10,396 nt of DNA, from assembly GCA_023450535.1 (NCBI GenBank), contig JAEXGX010000276.1, positions 1-10,396 of the forward strand, written 5' to 3'. How positions within the stretch are numbered: the stretch's first letter is position 1; every line of letters starts with the position of its first letter. Below the pieces are notes generated by a model. The model saw nothing but the letters and a program-made list of their open reading frames with translations, searched no databases and had not been told where the DNA came from. This stretch comes from Pseudomonadota bacterium. Its GTDB lineage: Bacteria > Desulfobacterota > Desulfovibrionia > Desulfovibrionales > Desulfovibrionaceae. Of the stretch, positions 1 through 6,664 are shown in pieces. A program made the position numbers and the translations under genes.

Positions 1-758
1 CTGTGGGGCTGGTACCTGCGCTCTTTCTCGGCATCAACTGGGCGGCCCTGCTGGACGGAGGCTGTACCTTGGGGCGCGAACTTCTGGCCGGAGCACGCTC
101 CCACCCCGCCGGGCTTGTCGATCATCCCGCCTGGAAGATTGCTTCCTGGGCGGCGTACTGGGCTGAAAACGGCAAGGGGCAACTCATCGATTTCTGCTAT
201 GAACCGGCGCTGGCCGCCTTCGGCCCCTGGTTTTGTCAGCTCTGGGCGGAAAGTCTGGGAAAAGAAGGCAAGGGCAGTATGCCTATCTCTGCTGTGGGTG
301 CGACTGATCAGCATTCCCTCCTTCAGATGTTTTTGCAGGGGCCTGCGGACAAGGCCTGCCTCTTTCTCGGCAGACAGAGCGCTATACGCAAGGGTGAGGA
401 AATTCGCCTTGACAAGGGACAGCGCGAGCCGTGGACATGGCTGTCCGGCCTTTCTCTTGACGAAATATTCCGGGCAGAGGCTCTGGCCACGCAAATGTCG
501 CTGGCACGGGCAGGAATCCCCCTGATTTCCCTTGAACTGCCCGAAGCTTCCCCTTGGCAGGCAGGACGTCTTATCGTCCTGCTTGAGGCTGCTACGTTGC
601 TCACAGGCTGGCTGCTCGACATCAACCCGCTGGACCAACCGGCTGTAGAGGAGGGCAAGCGTCTGGCCCGTGCCAGACTCGGCGCAGGCGGAGCGGAAGA
701 AGAACGGCGTATTCTTGAGGAATTTGCCGCGTGGCCTCGCACGATTCTGGAATTTTGA
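1..758 (+). CDS. pgi: Glucose-6-phosphate isomerase, 3' part
   Basis: This is the C-terminal 251 codons of a phosphoglucose isomerase, which interconverts glucose 6-phosphate and fructose 6-phosphate in the cytoplasm. The frame is open at the left edge (first full codon at base 3), so the true start lies upstream and the GTG at base 3 is probably internal. Counting from base 3, the family motif ES-x-GKEGKG is at residues 83-91 and GATDQHSLLQ at 99-108, with the ring-opening His at 104. The segment DQPAVEEGK at 211-219 matches the second family signature and carries the catalytic Lys at 219. The stop is TGA at 756-758. The family is usually 430-550 residues, so roughly half is missing. The sensor kinase gene follows after 46 bases, so co-transcription is possible. 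Confidence 0.93.
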   Translation, partial: VGLVPALFLGINWAALLDGGCTLGRELLAGARSHPAGLVDHPAWKIASWAAYWAENGKGQLIDFCYEPALAAFGPWFCQLWAESLGKEGKGSMPISAVGATDQHSLLQMFLQGPADKACLFLGRQSAIRKGEEIRLDKGQREPWTWLSGLSLDEIFRAEALATQMSLARAGIPLISLELPEASPWQAGRLIVLLEAATLLTGWLLDINPLDQPAVEEGKRLARARLGAGGAEEERRILEEFAAWPRTILEF

Positions 759-766
759 CCGGATTC

Positions 767-784
767 CGCCTGAATTTTCAGGCG
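767..784 (+). repeat. GC-rich intercistronic hairpin between pgi and the kinase gene
   Basis: CGCCTGAA at 767-774 and TTCAGGCG at 777-784 form a perfect 8-base inverted repeat around TT. As RNA this gives a 7-bp stem with a four-base loop. It starts nine bases after the pgi stop and ends 11 bases before the Shine-Dalgarno GGAG (796-799) of the next gene. No T-run follows, so it is not a canonical intrinsic terminator on the + strand. It may protect the 3' end of pgi mRNA or modulate read-through into the kinase gene; that role is inferred. Confidence 0.6.
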
Positions 785-804
785 AAAACTCGAATGGAGC
801 ACGC

Positions 805-2310
805 GTGTTTAAGCGCAAGAGCAAACAGGAACAAGCCGAACTGAATTCCCGCTACCTGCCGTTTGGGCTTGCCCGTTTTTTTTCCTGGTTTTTTTTGCTG
901 CTTGTTCTTGCCAGCAGTGTTTTTCTCTCTTTGTTCATTGCCCGTGCTACGACAAGCACGCTATTAGACAGTCAGGAAGACTATGCCCTGCTTTTGGCCG
1001 AAAATCTGGGCAAGCAGATATTCAACCGTTTCACGCTGCCCGTTACTGTGGCATCCGGACGGGTGAAGCTTGGAGATCCTGAACAATACAGACTGCTTGA
1101 CGAAATAATTCGCTCTTTATTGCATGGTTTGAGGGTGGAAAGTATCCGTATTTTCAACAATGAATATGCGGTGACCTATTCTACAAACAAGGATGAGGTG
1201 CGAAGGACGGATCTGTATACGCAGGGCGTGCCGGAAATTTTTCAGGGCAAGCACCATCATTTCGATGTGCTCTCTACCATGTCGTATTTTCAGGCCATGC
1301 TGCGACCCCGCCTTGCGGAGGGAAGTTTTCAGCTGAGGACGGTATATCCACTTAAAATAAATCAGGAATTATATCCGAATCTTAGTGAGGAAGACGCTGC
1401 CACTGTGCTGGGAGCCTTGGAAGTCATTCAGGATGTGAGCAACCATTATCAGATTTCCATACGCAACCAGTGGCTGATCATGGGGGGATTTCTTATATCC
1501 AGCCTTGTTCTGTTTACACTGCTTCATGTGGTGGCGCGCAAGGCGGAAAAGGTCATTGCCGAACGCATGGAGCGCAACCTGCAACTTGAGGCGGAGCTAC
1601 ACCAGAGTGAGAAGCTGGCCAGTATGGGCCGCATGGTGGCCTCTATCGCCCATGAAATCCGCAATCCGTTGGGTATCATCCGATCCAGCGCGGAGTTTTT
1701 ACTGCGCCGGGAAAAAGCCGTGGAGGATTCCAGCCGCCCGATTCTTGAGGCCATTTATGATGAATCCTGCCGCCTGGGCTCAACGGTCAACGATTTTCTT
1801 GATTATGCCAGACCTCGCCAACCCCGCAGAGATGTGGTCAACATGACTGATGTGGCGCATAAGGCATTCAGTTTTTTGAGTGGAGAATTTCACCGTCAGA
1901 ATGTGGATCTTGCAGATGATCTTCCGGAATCTCTGCCTACCCTGGGAGATGAAGACCTTTTGTACCGGGCAGTGTACAATGTCCTGGTAAATGCCTTGCA
2001 GGCGATAGGGGAACAGGGGCGCGTCGTTGTACAAGGGCAGGTGCGCGACGACGGACAAACTGTATTTGAAGTCATGGACAGCGGGCCTGGTTTCGCCGAC
2101 TATTGTCTGAAAGCCCTGGATCCTTTTTATACGACGAAAGACAATGGAACGGGGCTTGGGCTTCCTATTGTTCAAAGCATTATTACTTCGCATGGAGGAA
2201 GACTTGAACTGGAAAACAGGAAAGAAGGCGGGGCTTTGATCCGCTTTGTTCTTCCTGGAGTGAATCTTCCTCCCTCAATTGAAAACGGGCAGACTTCTAA
2301 GACAATTTAA
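805..2310 (+). CDS. Membrane sensor histidine kinase (NtrB/ZraS-like)
   Basis: A 501-residue inner-membrane sensor kinase that should autophosphorylate on His and pass phosphate to a response regulator, probably the one encoded next. I chose the GTG at 805 because GGAG (796-799) sits five bases upstream and because the in-frame ATG at 670 would overlap pgi by 89 bases. A hydrophobic segment at residues 25-46 and another at 223-244 flank a periplasmic sensor region of about 175 residues. A helical linker follows. The HisKA H-box is SIAHEIRNPLG, with the phospho-acceptor His at 283. The HATPase_c domain shows the N-box (YNVLVNALQAI, Asn 392 and 396), the G1 box DSGPGF (Asp 425), the F-box region PFYTTK and the G2 box NGTGLGLPIV (from 447). 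I see no HAMP or PAS domain. The signal is unknown because the sensor region carries no motif I recognise. Confidence 0.9.
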   Translation: MFKRKSKQEQAELNSRYLPFGLARFFSWFFLLLVLASSVFLSLFIARATTSTLLDSQEDYALLLAENLGKQIFNRFTLPVTVASGRVKLGDPEQYRLLDEIIRSLLHGLRVESIRIFNNEYAVTYSTNKDEVRRTDLYTQGVPEIFQGKHHHFDVLSTMSYFQAMLRPRLAEGSFQLRTVYPLKINQELYPNLSEEDAATVLGALEVIQDVSNHYQISIRNQWLIMGGFLISSLVLFTLLHVVARKAEKVIAERMERNLQLEAELHQSEKLASMGRMVASIAHEIRNPLGIIRSSAEFLLRREKAVEDSSRPILEAIYDESCRLGSTVNDFLDYARPRQPRRDVVNMTDVAHKAFSFLSGEFHRQNVDLADDLPESLPTLGDEDLLYRAVYNVLVNALQAIGEQGRVVVQGQVRDDGQTVFEVMDSGPGFADYCLKALDPFYTTKDNGTGLGLPIVQSIITSHGGRLELENRKEGGALIRFVLPGVNLPPSIENGQTSKTI

Positions 2311-2470
2311 CATTGAAATTATGTATGCCGGGATACGATTGCTGGCCTGCGGGTTTCACGCCTGAAGTCGGAACGTGTTTTACTGTACGTGTCTGTATGA
2401 GCTCGGGCATAGCCTGCGGTTGATGCTGGCGACTCTGAAGAGCTTTTCAAAATGAAACAGCCCGAAGCTG

Positions 2471-2479
2471 TGCTATAAA
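2471..2479 (+). promoter_or_regulatory. Possible extended -10 promoter for the response regulator gene
   Basis: TGCTATAAA at 2471-2479 fits an extended -10 element (TGn followed by a TATAAT-like hexamer). There is no good -35 at the matching distance. A start of transcription near 2486 would leave a leader of about 59 bases before the ATG at 2545. A perfect TTGACA also lies at 2487-2492 but has no matching -10. The 234-base gap between kinase and regulator makes a separate promoter plausible. I see no GG-N10-GC sigma54 signature in the gap. Confidence 0.3.
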
Positions 2480-2544
2480 TTTTTTTTTGACAAAAGTTAA
2501 TCTGTTTCAGGACTGTCTGGTCAGACTTTTAGGAGTAAACGGTT

Positions 2545-3924
2545 ATGAGTGAAAAATCCCGCATATTGATTCTGGATGATGAAAAGAACTACCTGCTTGT
2601 GCTTGAGGCCTTGCTCAGCGATGCGGGATACGCCGTTACCCCTATTAATGATCCTGAAATGGCAGTTTCCTATCTGGAAGAAGCGGAGGTTGATGTCGTC
2701 ATCACGGACATGAAGATGCCCAAAATGTCCGGCCTGGAGGTACTTCAGCAAGTCAAGCGCAACTCTCCGTCCGTGCCTGTGCTGATCATGACAGCCTTTG
2801 GATCCATCGAGAGTGCTGTGGAGGTCATGAAGTACGGCGCGTTCGATTATATCACAAAGCCTTTTGCCAATGATGAGCTGCTGCTTTCCGTCCACAATGC
2901 GGTGGAATTGTCGCGAGCGCATCAGCAGTACCGGATTTTGCAGGAAAGTCTGGAAGAGCGCTACAGCACACATCAGATTATAGGCAAGTCCCCTGCCATG
3001 CGCGAAACGCTGAGTATCGTTGATCGCGTTTCAGCGAGTCGCTCCACAGTTCTGATTACCGGCGAATCCGGTACAGGAAAGGAACTTGTAGCCAGAGCCA
3101 TTCATTTTTCATCACCCCGCAAGGATGAACCCTTTGTTGCTGTAAACTGTATGGCCTTCAATGCCGGAGTGCTGGAGAGCGAGCTTTTCGGGCATGAGAA
3201 GGGGTCATTCACCGGGGCCGTAGCCATGCGGCGCGGGCGCTTTGAACAGGCTGATAGGGGAACACTTTTTCTTGATGAAATAGGGGAATTGCCCTCTGAC
3301 CTTCAGGTCAAGCTTTTGCGTGTCTTGCAGGAACGTGTATTTGAACGGGTAGGGGGAACAGAGTCAGTCAAGGTGGATATCCGCATTGTCGCGGCAACGA
3401 ATAAAGATTTGGCAAAAATGGTGGAAGAAGGAAGTTTTCGTGAAGATCTGTTCTATCGGCTTAATGTCGTGCAGATTCATATTCCTCCGTTGCGTGAGCG
3501 CCGTGAGGATATTCCTTTGCTTGTCTCCCACTTCATCGCACAGATTGCGTCGGAAAATGGCATAACTCCCAAAAGTTTTACTCAGGAAGCCCAGAATTAC
3601 CTTTCGGGCTATGAATGGCCCGGAAATATCCGTCAGCTGCAAAATGTCATAGAACGCTGCATGGTTATGATCCCGCGCGATGTGATTGATGTTGACGATT
3701 TGCCGCCTGAAATTCGAGATGAAGAATCCCAGTTCAAAAGTGCAGTGGACTTATTGCCCGTAGAGCTCAATCTGGCGGACACGCTGGATAAAATTGAAGC
3801 GGCATTGATTCGCCGGGCGTTGGTGCGATCGGATTTTGTCCAGGCTCACGCCGCTGATCTTTTGGGAATTTCCCGTAGTCTGATGCAGTATAAACTAAAG
3901 AAATACAATATCAGTGGACATTAA
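2545..3924 (+). CDS. Sigma54-dependent response regulator, NtrC/AtoC family
   Basis: A 459-residue three-domain activator. Residues 1-125 are a receiver with the acidic pair Asp11-Asp12, phospho-acceptor Asp55 (ITDMKMP), Thr83 and Lys105. Residues about 145-385 are the AAA+ domain that remodels RNA polymerase-sigma54: Walker A GESGTGKE (Gly173-Lys179), the loop ESELFGHEKGSFTGA (211-225), Walker B LFLDEIGELP (Asp244, Glu245), arginine-finger candidates Arg299 and Arg305, and sensor II WPGNIRQL (from 358). The C-terminus (about 432-456) is a Fis-type helix-turn-helix, AADLLGISRSLMQYKLKK. The sigma54-contact loop reads GSFTGA instead of GAFTGA; the essential Thr is kept. AGGAG at 2531-2535 lies nine bases before the ATG. 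It is almost certainly the partner of the upstream kinase. Target genes cannot be told from this window. Confidence 0.95.
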   Translation: MSEKSRILILDDEKNYLLVLEALLSDAGYAVTPINDPEMAVSYLEEAEVDVVITDMKMPKMSGLEVLQQVKRNSPSVPVLIMTAFGSIESAVEVMKYGAFDYITKPFANDELLLSVHNAVELSRAHQQYRILQESLEERYSTHQIIGKSPAMRETLSIVDRVSASRSTVLITGESGTGKELVARAIHFSSPRKDEPFVAVNCMAFNAGVLESELFGHEKGSFTGAVAMRRGRFEQADRGTLFLDEIGELPSDLQVKLLRVLQERVFERVGGTESVKVDIRIVAATNKDLAKMVEEGSFREDLFYRLNVVQIHIPPLRERREDIPLLVSHFIAQIASENGITPKSFTQEAQNYLSGYEWPGNIRQLQNVIERCMVMIPRDVIDVDDLPPEIRDEESQFKSAVDLLPVELNLADTLDKIEAALIRRALVRSDFVQAHAADLLGISRSLMQYKLKKYNISGH

Positions 3925-4068
3925 AGCAAGTGACGTTGTCACCCGACCTGCGGCCCCTGGACAATAAGTATGGCCGGCAAGCAAGTGCTGACCAGACGTG
4001 TTTTTCAAACAGGATTGTCTGAGAATAAAAATTAATCTATTGCTAGAGCCGTTCAGTATTAAACTTGT

Positions 4069-4089
4069 GCATAGAGGGTCCATCTATGC
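4069..4089 (+). repeat. Intergenic stem-loop after the response regulator
   Basis: GCATAGA (4069-4075) and TCTATGC (4083-4089) form a perfect 7-bp stem around a seven-base loop. It lies 145 bases past the regulator stop. Only a short, weak T-rich stretch (GGTTTTAC) follows some bases later, so it is at best a weak terminator. It could also be part of an unannotated small RNA. The rest of 3925-4200 shows no convincing gene. Confidence 0.4.
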
Positions 4090-4227
4090 TGGCTTGCAGG
4101 TTTTACATCCCCGCAGGGCCTTGATACTACAAGCGAGTTTGGGCTGCTCCGGCTTTGCGATGGACATTGCCTTACTCGATTCAGAGTATTTCAAAGTTAA
4201 ATTGCTCTACCATATTGTAGTTAATAT

Positions 4228-4249
4228 TGTTATAATAGATTTTAATCTA
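4228..4249 (+). promoter_or_regulatory. Extended -10 element overlapping an operator-like palindrome
   Basis: TGTTATAAT at 4228-4236 is a full-consensus extended -10 (TGn plus TATAAT). No good -35 lies at 16-18 bases, which extended -10 promoters can tolerate. The palindrome TAGATT-TT-AATCTA (4236-4249) begins on the last base of the -10 and would cover the start site near 4243, as an operator would. No gene follows immediately; the next element is the parS-bearing hairpin at 4266-4299. The AT-rich setting makes chance TATAAT matches likely, so this is tentative. Confidence 0.35.
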
Positions 4250-4265
4250 GAGTTTAGAGGGAAAG

Positions 4266-4307
4266 AGGAGGGGATGTTTCACATGAAACATCCCCTCCTT
4301 CTTTTCA
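4266..4307 (+). terminator. Terminator-like hairpin built around a parS site
   Basis: Positions 4266-4281 and 4284-4299 are perfectly complementary 16-base arms; only the central two bases (4282-4283) do not pair. The outer part of the stem is GC-rich (GGAGGGG against CCCCTCC) and TTCTTTTC (4298-4305 region) follows. This fits a Rho-independent terminator on the + strand. The inner 16 bp are the parS-like site at 4275-4290, so one sequence could act both as a transcription stop and as a ParB site. The terminator role is inferred. Confidence 0.5.
4275..4290 (+). promoter_or_regulatory. parS: parS-like centromere site 1
   Basis: TGTTTCACATGAAACA differs at a single central base from the well-known Bacillus subtilis parS, TGTTTCACGTGAAACA. 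It lies 361 bases upstream of parA. ParB should bind here through its helix-turn-helix domain. This copy is embedded in a longer inverted repeat (4266-4299), unlike sites 2 and 3. Confidence 0.85.
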
Positions 4308-4511
4308 AAAGGAAATAAAGAGAGATTCTCTGAAGGAGAAGTTTTTATTTTTGGTATGCAAAGCGTAAAAGTAAATTGTTGGTGTGAAACGCCTATGGAT
4401 AAAGAGAACAGAGATAAGTTGTTACCTTGTTTATTTCGTGAGCAACTTTAAAGTGGAGTGGTTCCAGTTATCCTGTTTCAGTTACAGTGAATTTTCAAAT
4501 AAGTACTTTTA

Positions 4512-4527
4512 TGTTTCACATGAAACA
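4512..4527 (+). promoter_or_regulatory. parS: parS-like centromere site 2
   Basis: A copy identical to sites 1 and 3 over all 16 bases and in the same orientation, including the non-palindromic CACATG centre. One extra base pair on each side (A4511, T4528) extends the dyad. It sits 44 bases from site 3, about four helical turns. Confidence 0.87.
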
Positions 4528-4555
4528 TAGGGAAGCTATTTTTTTAGAGTTATCA

Positions 4556-4571
4556 TGTTTCACATGAAACA
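4556..4571 (+). promoter_or_regulatory. parS: parS-like centromere site 3
   Basis: The third identical copy of TGTTTCACATGAAACA. It ends six bases before the candidate -35 of the parA promoter (4578), so bound ParB could also influence parAB transcription. That regulatory role is inferred from position. Confidence 0.87.
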
Positions 4572-4577
4572 ATAAAC

Positions 4578-4606
4578 TTGCAAAGTATACCTCGGTCGAT
4601 TATCAG
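4578..4606 (+). promoter_or_regulatory. Candidate sigma70 promoter of parA
   Basis: TTGCAA (4578-4583) and TATCAG (4601-4606) are separated by 17 bases; each matches the consensus at four of six positions. Transcription would start near 4613, leaving a short leader of about 23 bases that contains the Shine-Dalgarno GGAGG at 4626-4630. It lies directly downstream of parS-like site 3. Confidence 0.45.
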
Positions 4607-4635
4607 AAAAGAGAAGTTTGGTAATGGAGGGCAAT

Positions 4636-5415
4636 ATGGCACGTATCATAGCCGTCGCAAACCAGAAGGGCGGAGTTGGTAAAACAACGACATCCGTCAA
4701 TCTCGCAGCCTCGCTTGCTATTATGGAAAATAGAGTGTTGTTGGTGGACTGTGATCCGCAGGCCAACTCGACAAGTGCACTTGGTTTTGATCAAGAGACA
4801 ATTGAATCTAACCTTTATACTTCCTTTTATAAGCCGGATAAACTTGCAGAGGCTTTGTTGCCCACGGCCACACCATATCTGACACTGTTGCCTTCTTGCT
4901 CGGATCTTGTGGGTATAGAGCTTGAACTTGTCGATAAAATGGCTCGTGAATACTACCTTGCCGATTTGCTACAGCCAATCAGCCAGGACTATGACTATAT
5001 CATTCTAGACTGTCCCCCTTCTCTCGGATTGATTACACTTAATACCATGTGTGCGGCAAAGGAATTGCTGATTCCCCTGCAATGCGAATTTTTTGCGTTG
5101 GAAGGTATCGTAAAGCTTCTTCATACGTATGAGCAGGTCAAAAAACGTTTGAATCCTGAAATTGAACTGCTTGGCGTAGTTTTGACTATGTTTGATGCCC
5201 GAAATAAGCTGGCCCGCCAGGTAAAAAGTGAAGCGGAGCGTTGTTTTCCAAAAGACATGTTCAAAACATTAATTCCTCGAAACGTGCGCTTGTCTGAAGC
5301 TCCCAGCCACGGAAAGTCCATTTTGCACTACGATATTAAATCAAAAGGGGCAGAAGCTTATCTGGAACTAGCCAAAGAAGTGGTCCGAAAAAAGCCGCGA
5401 CGTAAAGTCATGTAA
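4636..5415 (+). CDS. parA: Chromosome partitioning ATPase ParA (Soj family)
   Basis: A 259-residue cytoplasmic ATPase of the ParA/MinD class that binds the nucleoid as an ATP dimer and is released by ParB, moving the parS-ParB complex. The deviant Walker A motif KGGVGKTTT is at 11-19, with signature Lys11 and Lys16. The A' motif LLVDCDPQAN spans 35-44 and Walker B YIILDCPPSLG has Asp125. The C-terminal SEAPSHGKSILHYD stretch is typical of chromosomal Soj proteins. There is no N-terminal helix-turn-helix, which argues against a plasmid type Ia ParA. I chose ATG 4636 because GGAGG (4626-4630) lies five bases upstream and the product then starts MARIIAVANQKGG, as in the family. In-frame starts further up (4618) lack this support. 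parB follows after 130 bases. Confidence 0.96.
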   Translation: MARIIAVANQKGGVGKTTTSVNLAASLAIMENRVLLVDCDPQANSTSALGFDQETIESNLYTSFYKPDKLAEALLPTATPYLTLLPSCSDLVGIELELVDKMAREYYLADLLQPISQDYDYIILDCPPSLGLITLNTMCAAKELLIPLQCEFFALEGIVKLLHTYEQVKKRLNPEIELLGVVLTMFDARNKLARQVKSEAERCFPKDMFKTLIPRNVRLSEAPSHGKSILHYDIKSKGAEAYLELAKEVVRKKPRRKVM

Positions 5416-5443
5416 TTATTTTTTGATATACGTGACGCGTGTG

Positions 5444-5473
5444 CTGGAGTTGTTTCTCCGGTTATGTTTTTTT
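5444..5473 (+). terminator. Possible terminator or attenuator between parA and parB
   Basis: CTGGAG (5444-5449) pairs with CTCCGG (5456-5461) across a six-base loop (one G-T pair), and a run of seven T follows at 5467-5473 after five intervening bases. The stem is short and the T-run displaced, so efficiency would be partial. It would let parA be made in excess over parB and rfaE1. I see no strong separate promoter for parB in the 130-base gap. Confidence 0.4.
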
Positions 5474-5545
5474 GCAGTATAGAGCCTGAATCTGAACGAA
5501 AAATGTGCTTGTTTTAAGCTGTATTGATCCAAGAGGTGGGATGAT

Positions 5546-6664
5546 ATGACTTTAGAAAGAGGTTTGGGAAAGGGACTGGATTCGTTGTTTCGTTCAACCC
5601 GGGATGCAGAGCAACCTGAACGCGATATTAAAAAACTTGCATTGACTCAACTTGTGCCGGGAGCACACCAGCCGCGCAAGTACTTTGAGGAAACCAGTCT
5701 TTCCGAACTTTCTCTGTCAATCCGAAATCAGGGTGTAGTGCAACCGCTTATTGTACGCCCCAAAACCAACAGCATTCCGCTGTTGTATGAAATCGTCGCA
5801 GGCGAACGCCGCTGGCGAGCCGCAAAACTTGCGGGTCTGACGGAAGTTCCTGTGGTTATTACTACGTATACTGACGCGGAAGCCATGACTGTGGCTCTGG
5901 TGGAAAATCTCCAGCGCGAGAATGTTAATCCTTTGGAAGAAGCAGAAGCTCTTTTTGCGTTAAAAGAAACACATGGCCTGAGTCAGGAAGAACTGGCTTC
6001 CAAACTTGGTAAAAGCCGATCTGCTGTGGCCAATGCTCTTCGGCTTCTTCAGCTTTCCGAAAGGGGCAGACAATCTCTGGGTTCAGGAGAAATCAGCGCA
6101 GGGCACGCCAGAGCATTACTGGCCATAAGTGATGAGCGTGCTCAGAGCGATTTGCTGGATGCACTGCTGAAACTTGATTTATCCGTACGAGAATGTGAGT
6201 CTGCCGCTGATTTTTGGAAGAAAAAAGGAGTCTTGCCTCCTGAGCTGGAAAATGTTTTACGCCAAGAAGAAAAAGAGACGGACGAAGGAGACAGGAAAAC
6301 GGCAAAGCGTCCGCCCAAGACGGCATGGCTCAAGGATGTACAAAAAACTCTGCGCTCGACGGTTATGCAGGGGGCCAGTATCAGTGGTACGGAAGATAAA
6401 GGGCGTATCGCTCTCCCGTATTCTTCCCGTGGCGAACTTGAATTTTTATTGGATTTGCTTGGCTTGAGCAATACAGCAGAACCTGTCGATTCTGAAGAGA
6501 CCGAAACGCTGAATCTGGAAGAAGGAGTGGACGATGATAAAAAACTCATGCCTGAGGAGGCTGACCCTGTCATTGCCCAGTTGATTGAAAAGCTAGACCC
6601 TCCTGCCTGCCCTGAACCTGTGACAGAAGGAAAAAATTCCCGCAAGGAGAAAAAGCATGCATAA
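5546..6664 (+). CDS. parB: Chromosome partitioning protein ParB (Spo0J family)
   Basis: A 372-residue CTP-dependent DNA clamp that loads at parS and stimulates ParA. Residues 5-15 (RGLGKGLDSLF) match the N-terminal ParA-contact motif. The nucleotide-binding region shows GERRWRAA (86-93) and ENLQRENVNPLEEA (120-133). The helix-turn-helix is at about 145-170 (LSQEELASKLGKSRSAVANALRLLQL), followed by SAGHARALL. Residues about 259-307, ending GRIALPYSSRGELEFLLDLLG, fit the C-terminal dimerisation domain. A charged, Lys/Glu-rich linker lies at about 240-258. Unusually, 65 residues follow the dimerisation domain (308-372), acidic at first and basic at the end, so the protein is longer than the usual 280-300. 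GAGGTG at 5533-5538 precedes the ATG by seven bases. The stop overlaps the next start. Confidence 0.95.
   Translation: MTLERGLGKGLDSLFRSTRDAEQPERDIKKLALTQLVPGAHQPRKYFEETSLSELSLSIRNQGVVQPLIVRPKTNSIPLLYEIVAGERRWRAAKLAGLTEVPVVITTYTDAEAMTVALVENLQRENVNPLEEAEALFALKETHGLSQEELASKLGKSRSAVANALRLLQLSERGRQSLGSGEISAGHARALLAISDERAQSDLLDALLKLDLSVRECESAADFWKKKGVLPPELENVLRQEEKETDEGDRKTAKRPPKTAWLKDVQKTLRSTVMQGASISGTEDKGRIALPYSSRGELEFLLDLLGLSNTAEPVDSEETETLNLEEGVDDDKKLMPEEADPVIAQLIEKLDPPACPEPVTEGKNSRKEKKHA

Noticed and set aside
670..804. Upstream in-frame ATG (670) for the sensor kinase
   Set aside because: It would overlap pgi by 89 bases, lacks a fitting ribosome binding site, and adds residues that read as pgi out of frame. 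GTG 805 has GGAG at ideal spacing.
2353..2367. Degenerate parS-like word GTTTCACGCCTGAAG, and a GTGAAAC half-site near 4384
   Set aside because: The first needs an inserted base and the second has only one half; neither forms a credible ParB site.
3930..3942. GTGAC-GTT-GTCAC hairpin right after the regulator stop, as a terminator
   Set aside because: The stem is only 5 bp and no T-run follows.
3998..4318. Open frame of 106 codons in the region upstream of parA
   Set aside because: It starts at a GTG without a ribosome binding site, resembles no family I know, and runs through the parS hairpin.
4394..4402. DnaA-box-like TTATCCATA (minus strand) and several TTATC motifs, suggesting oriC
   Set aside because: One near-match and scattered TTATC words are not enough for an origin. 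No clustered perfect TTATCCACA boxes are seen and dnaA is not in the window.
4356..4451. Small open frame of 31 codons beginning MQSVKVNCWCETP
   Set aside because: AAGGAG at 4333-4338 is 17 bases from the ATG, too far. The only better-placed in-frame codon is a rare ATT (4347). No support beyond an open frame.
4618..4635. In-frame TTG 4618 start for parA
   Set aside because: It has no good Shine-Dalgarno, while ATG 4636 has GGAGG five bases upstream and gives the family's usual N-terminus.
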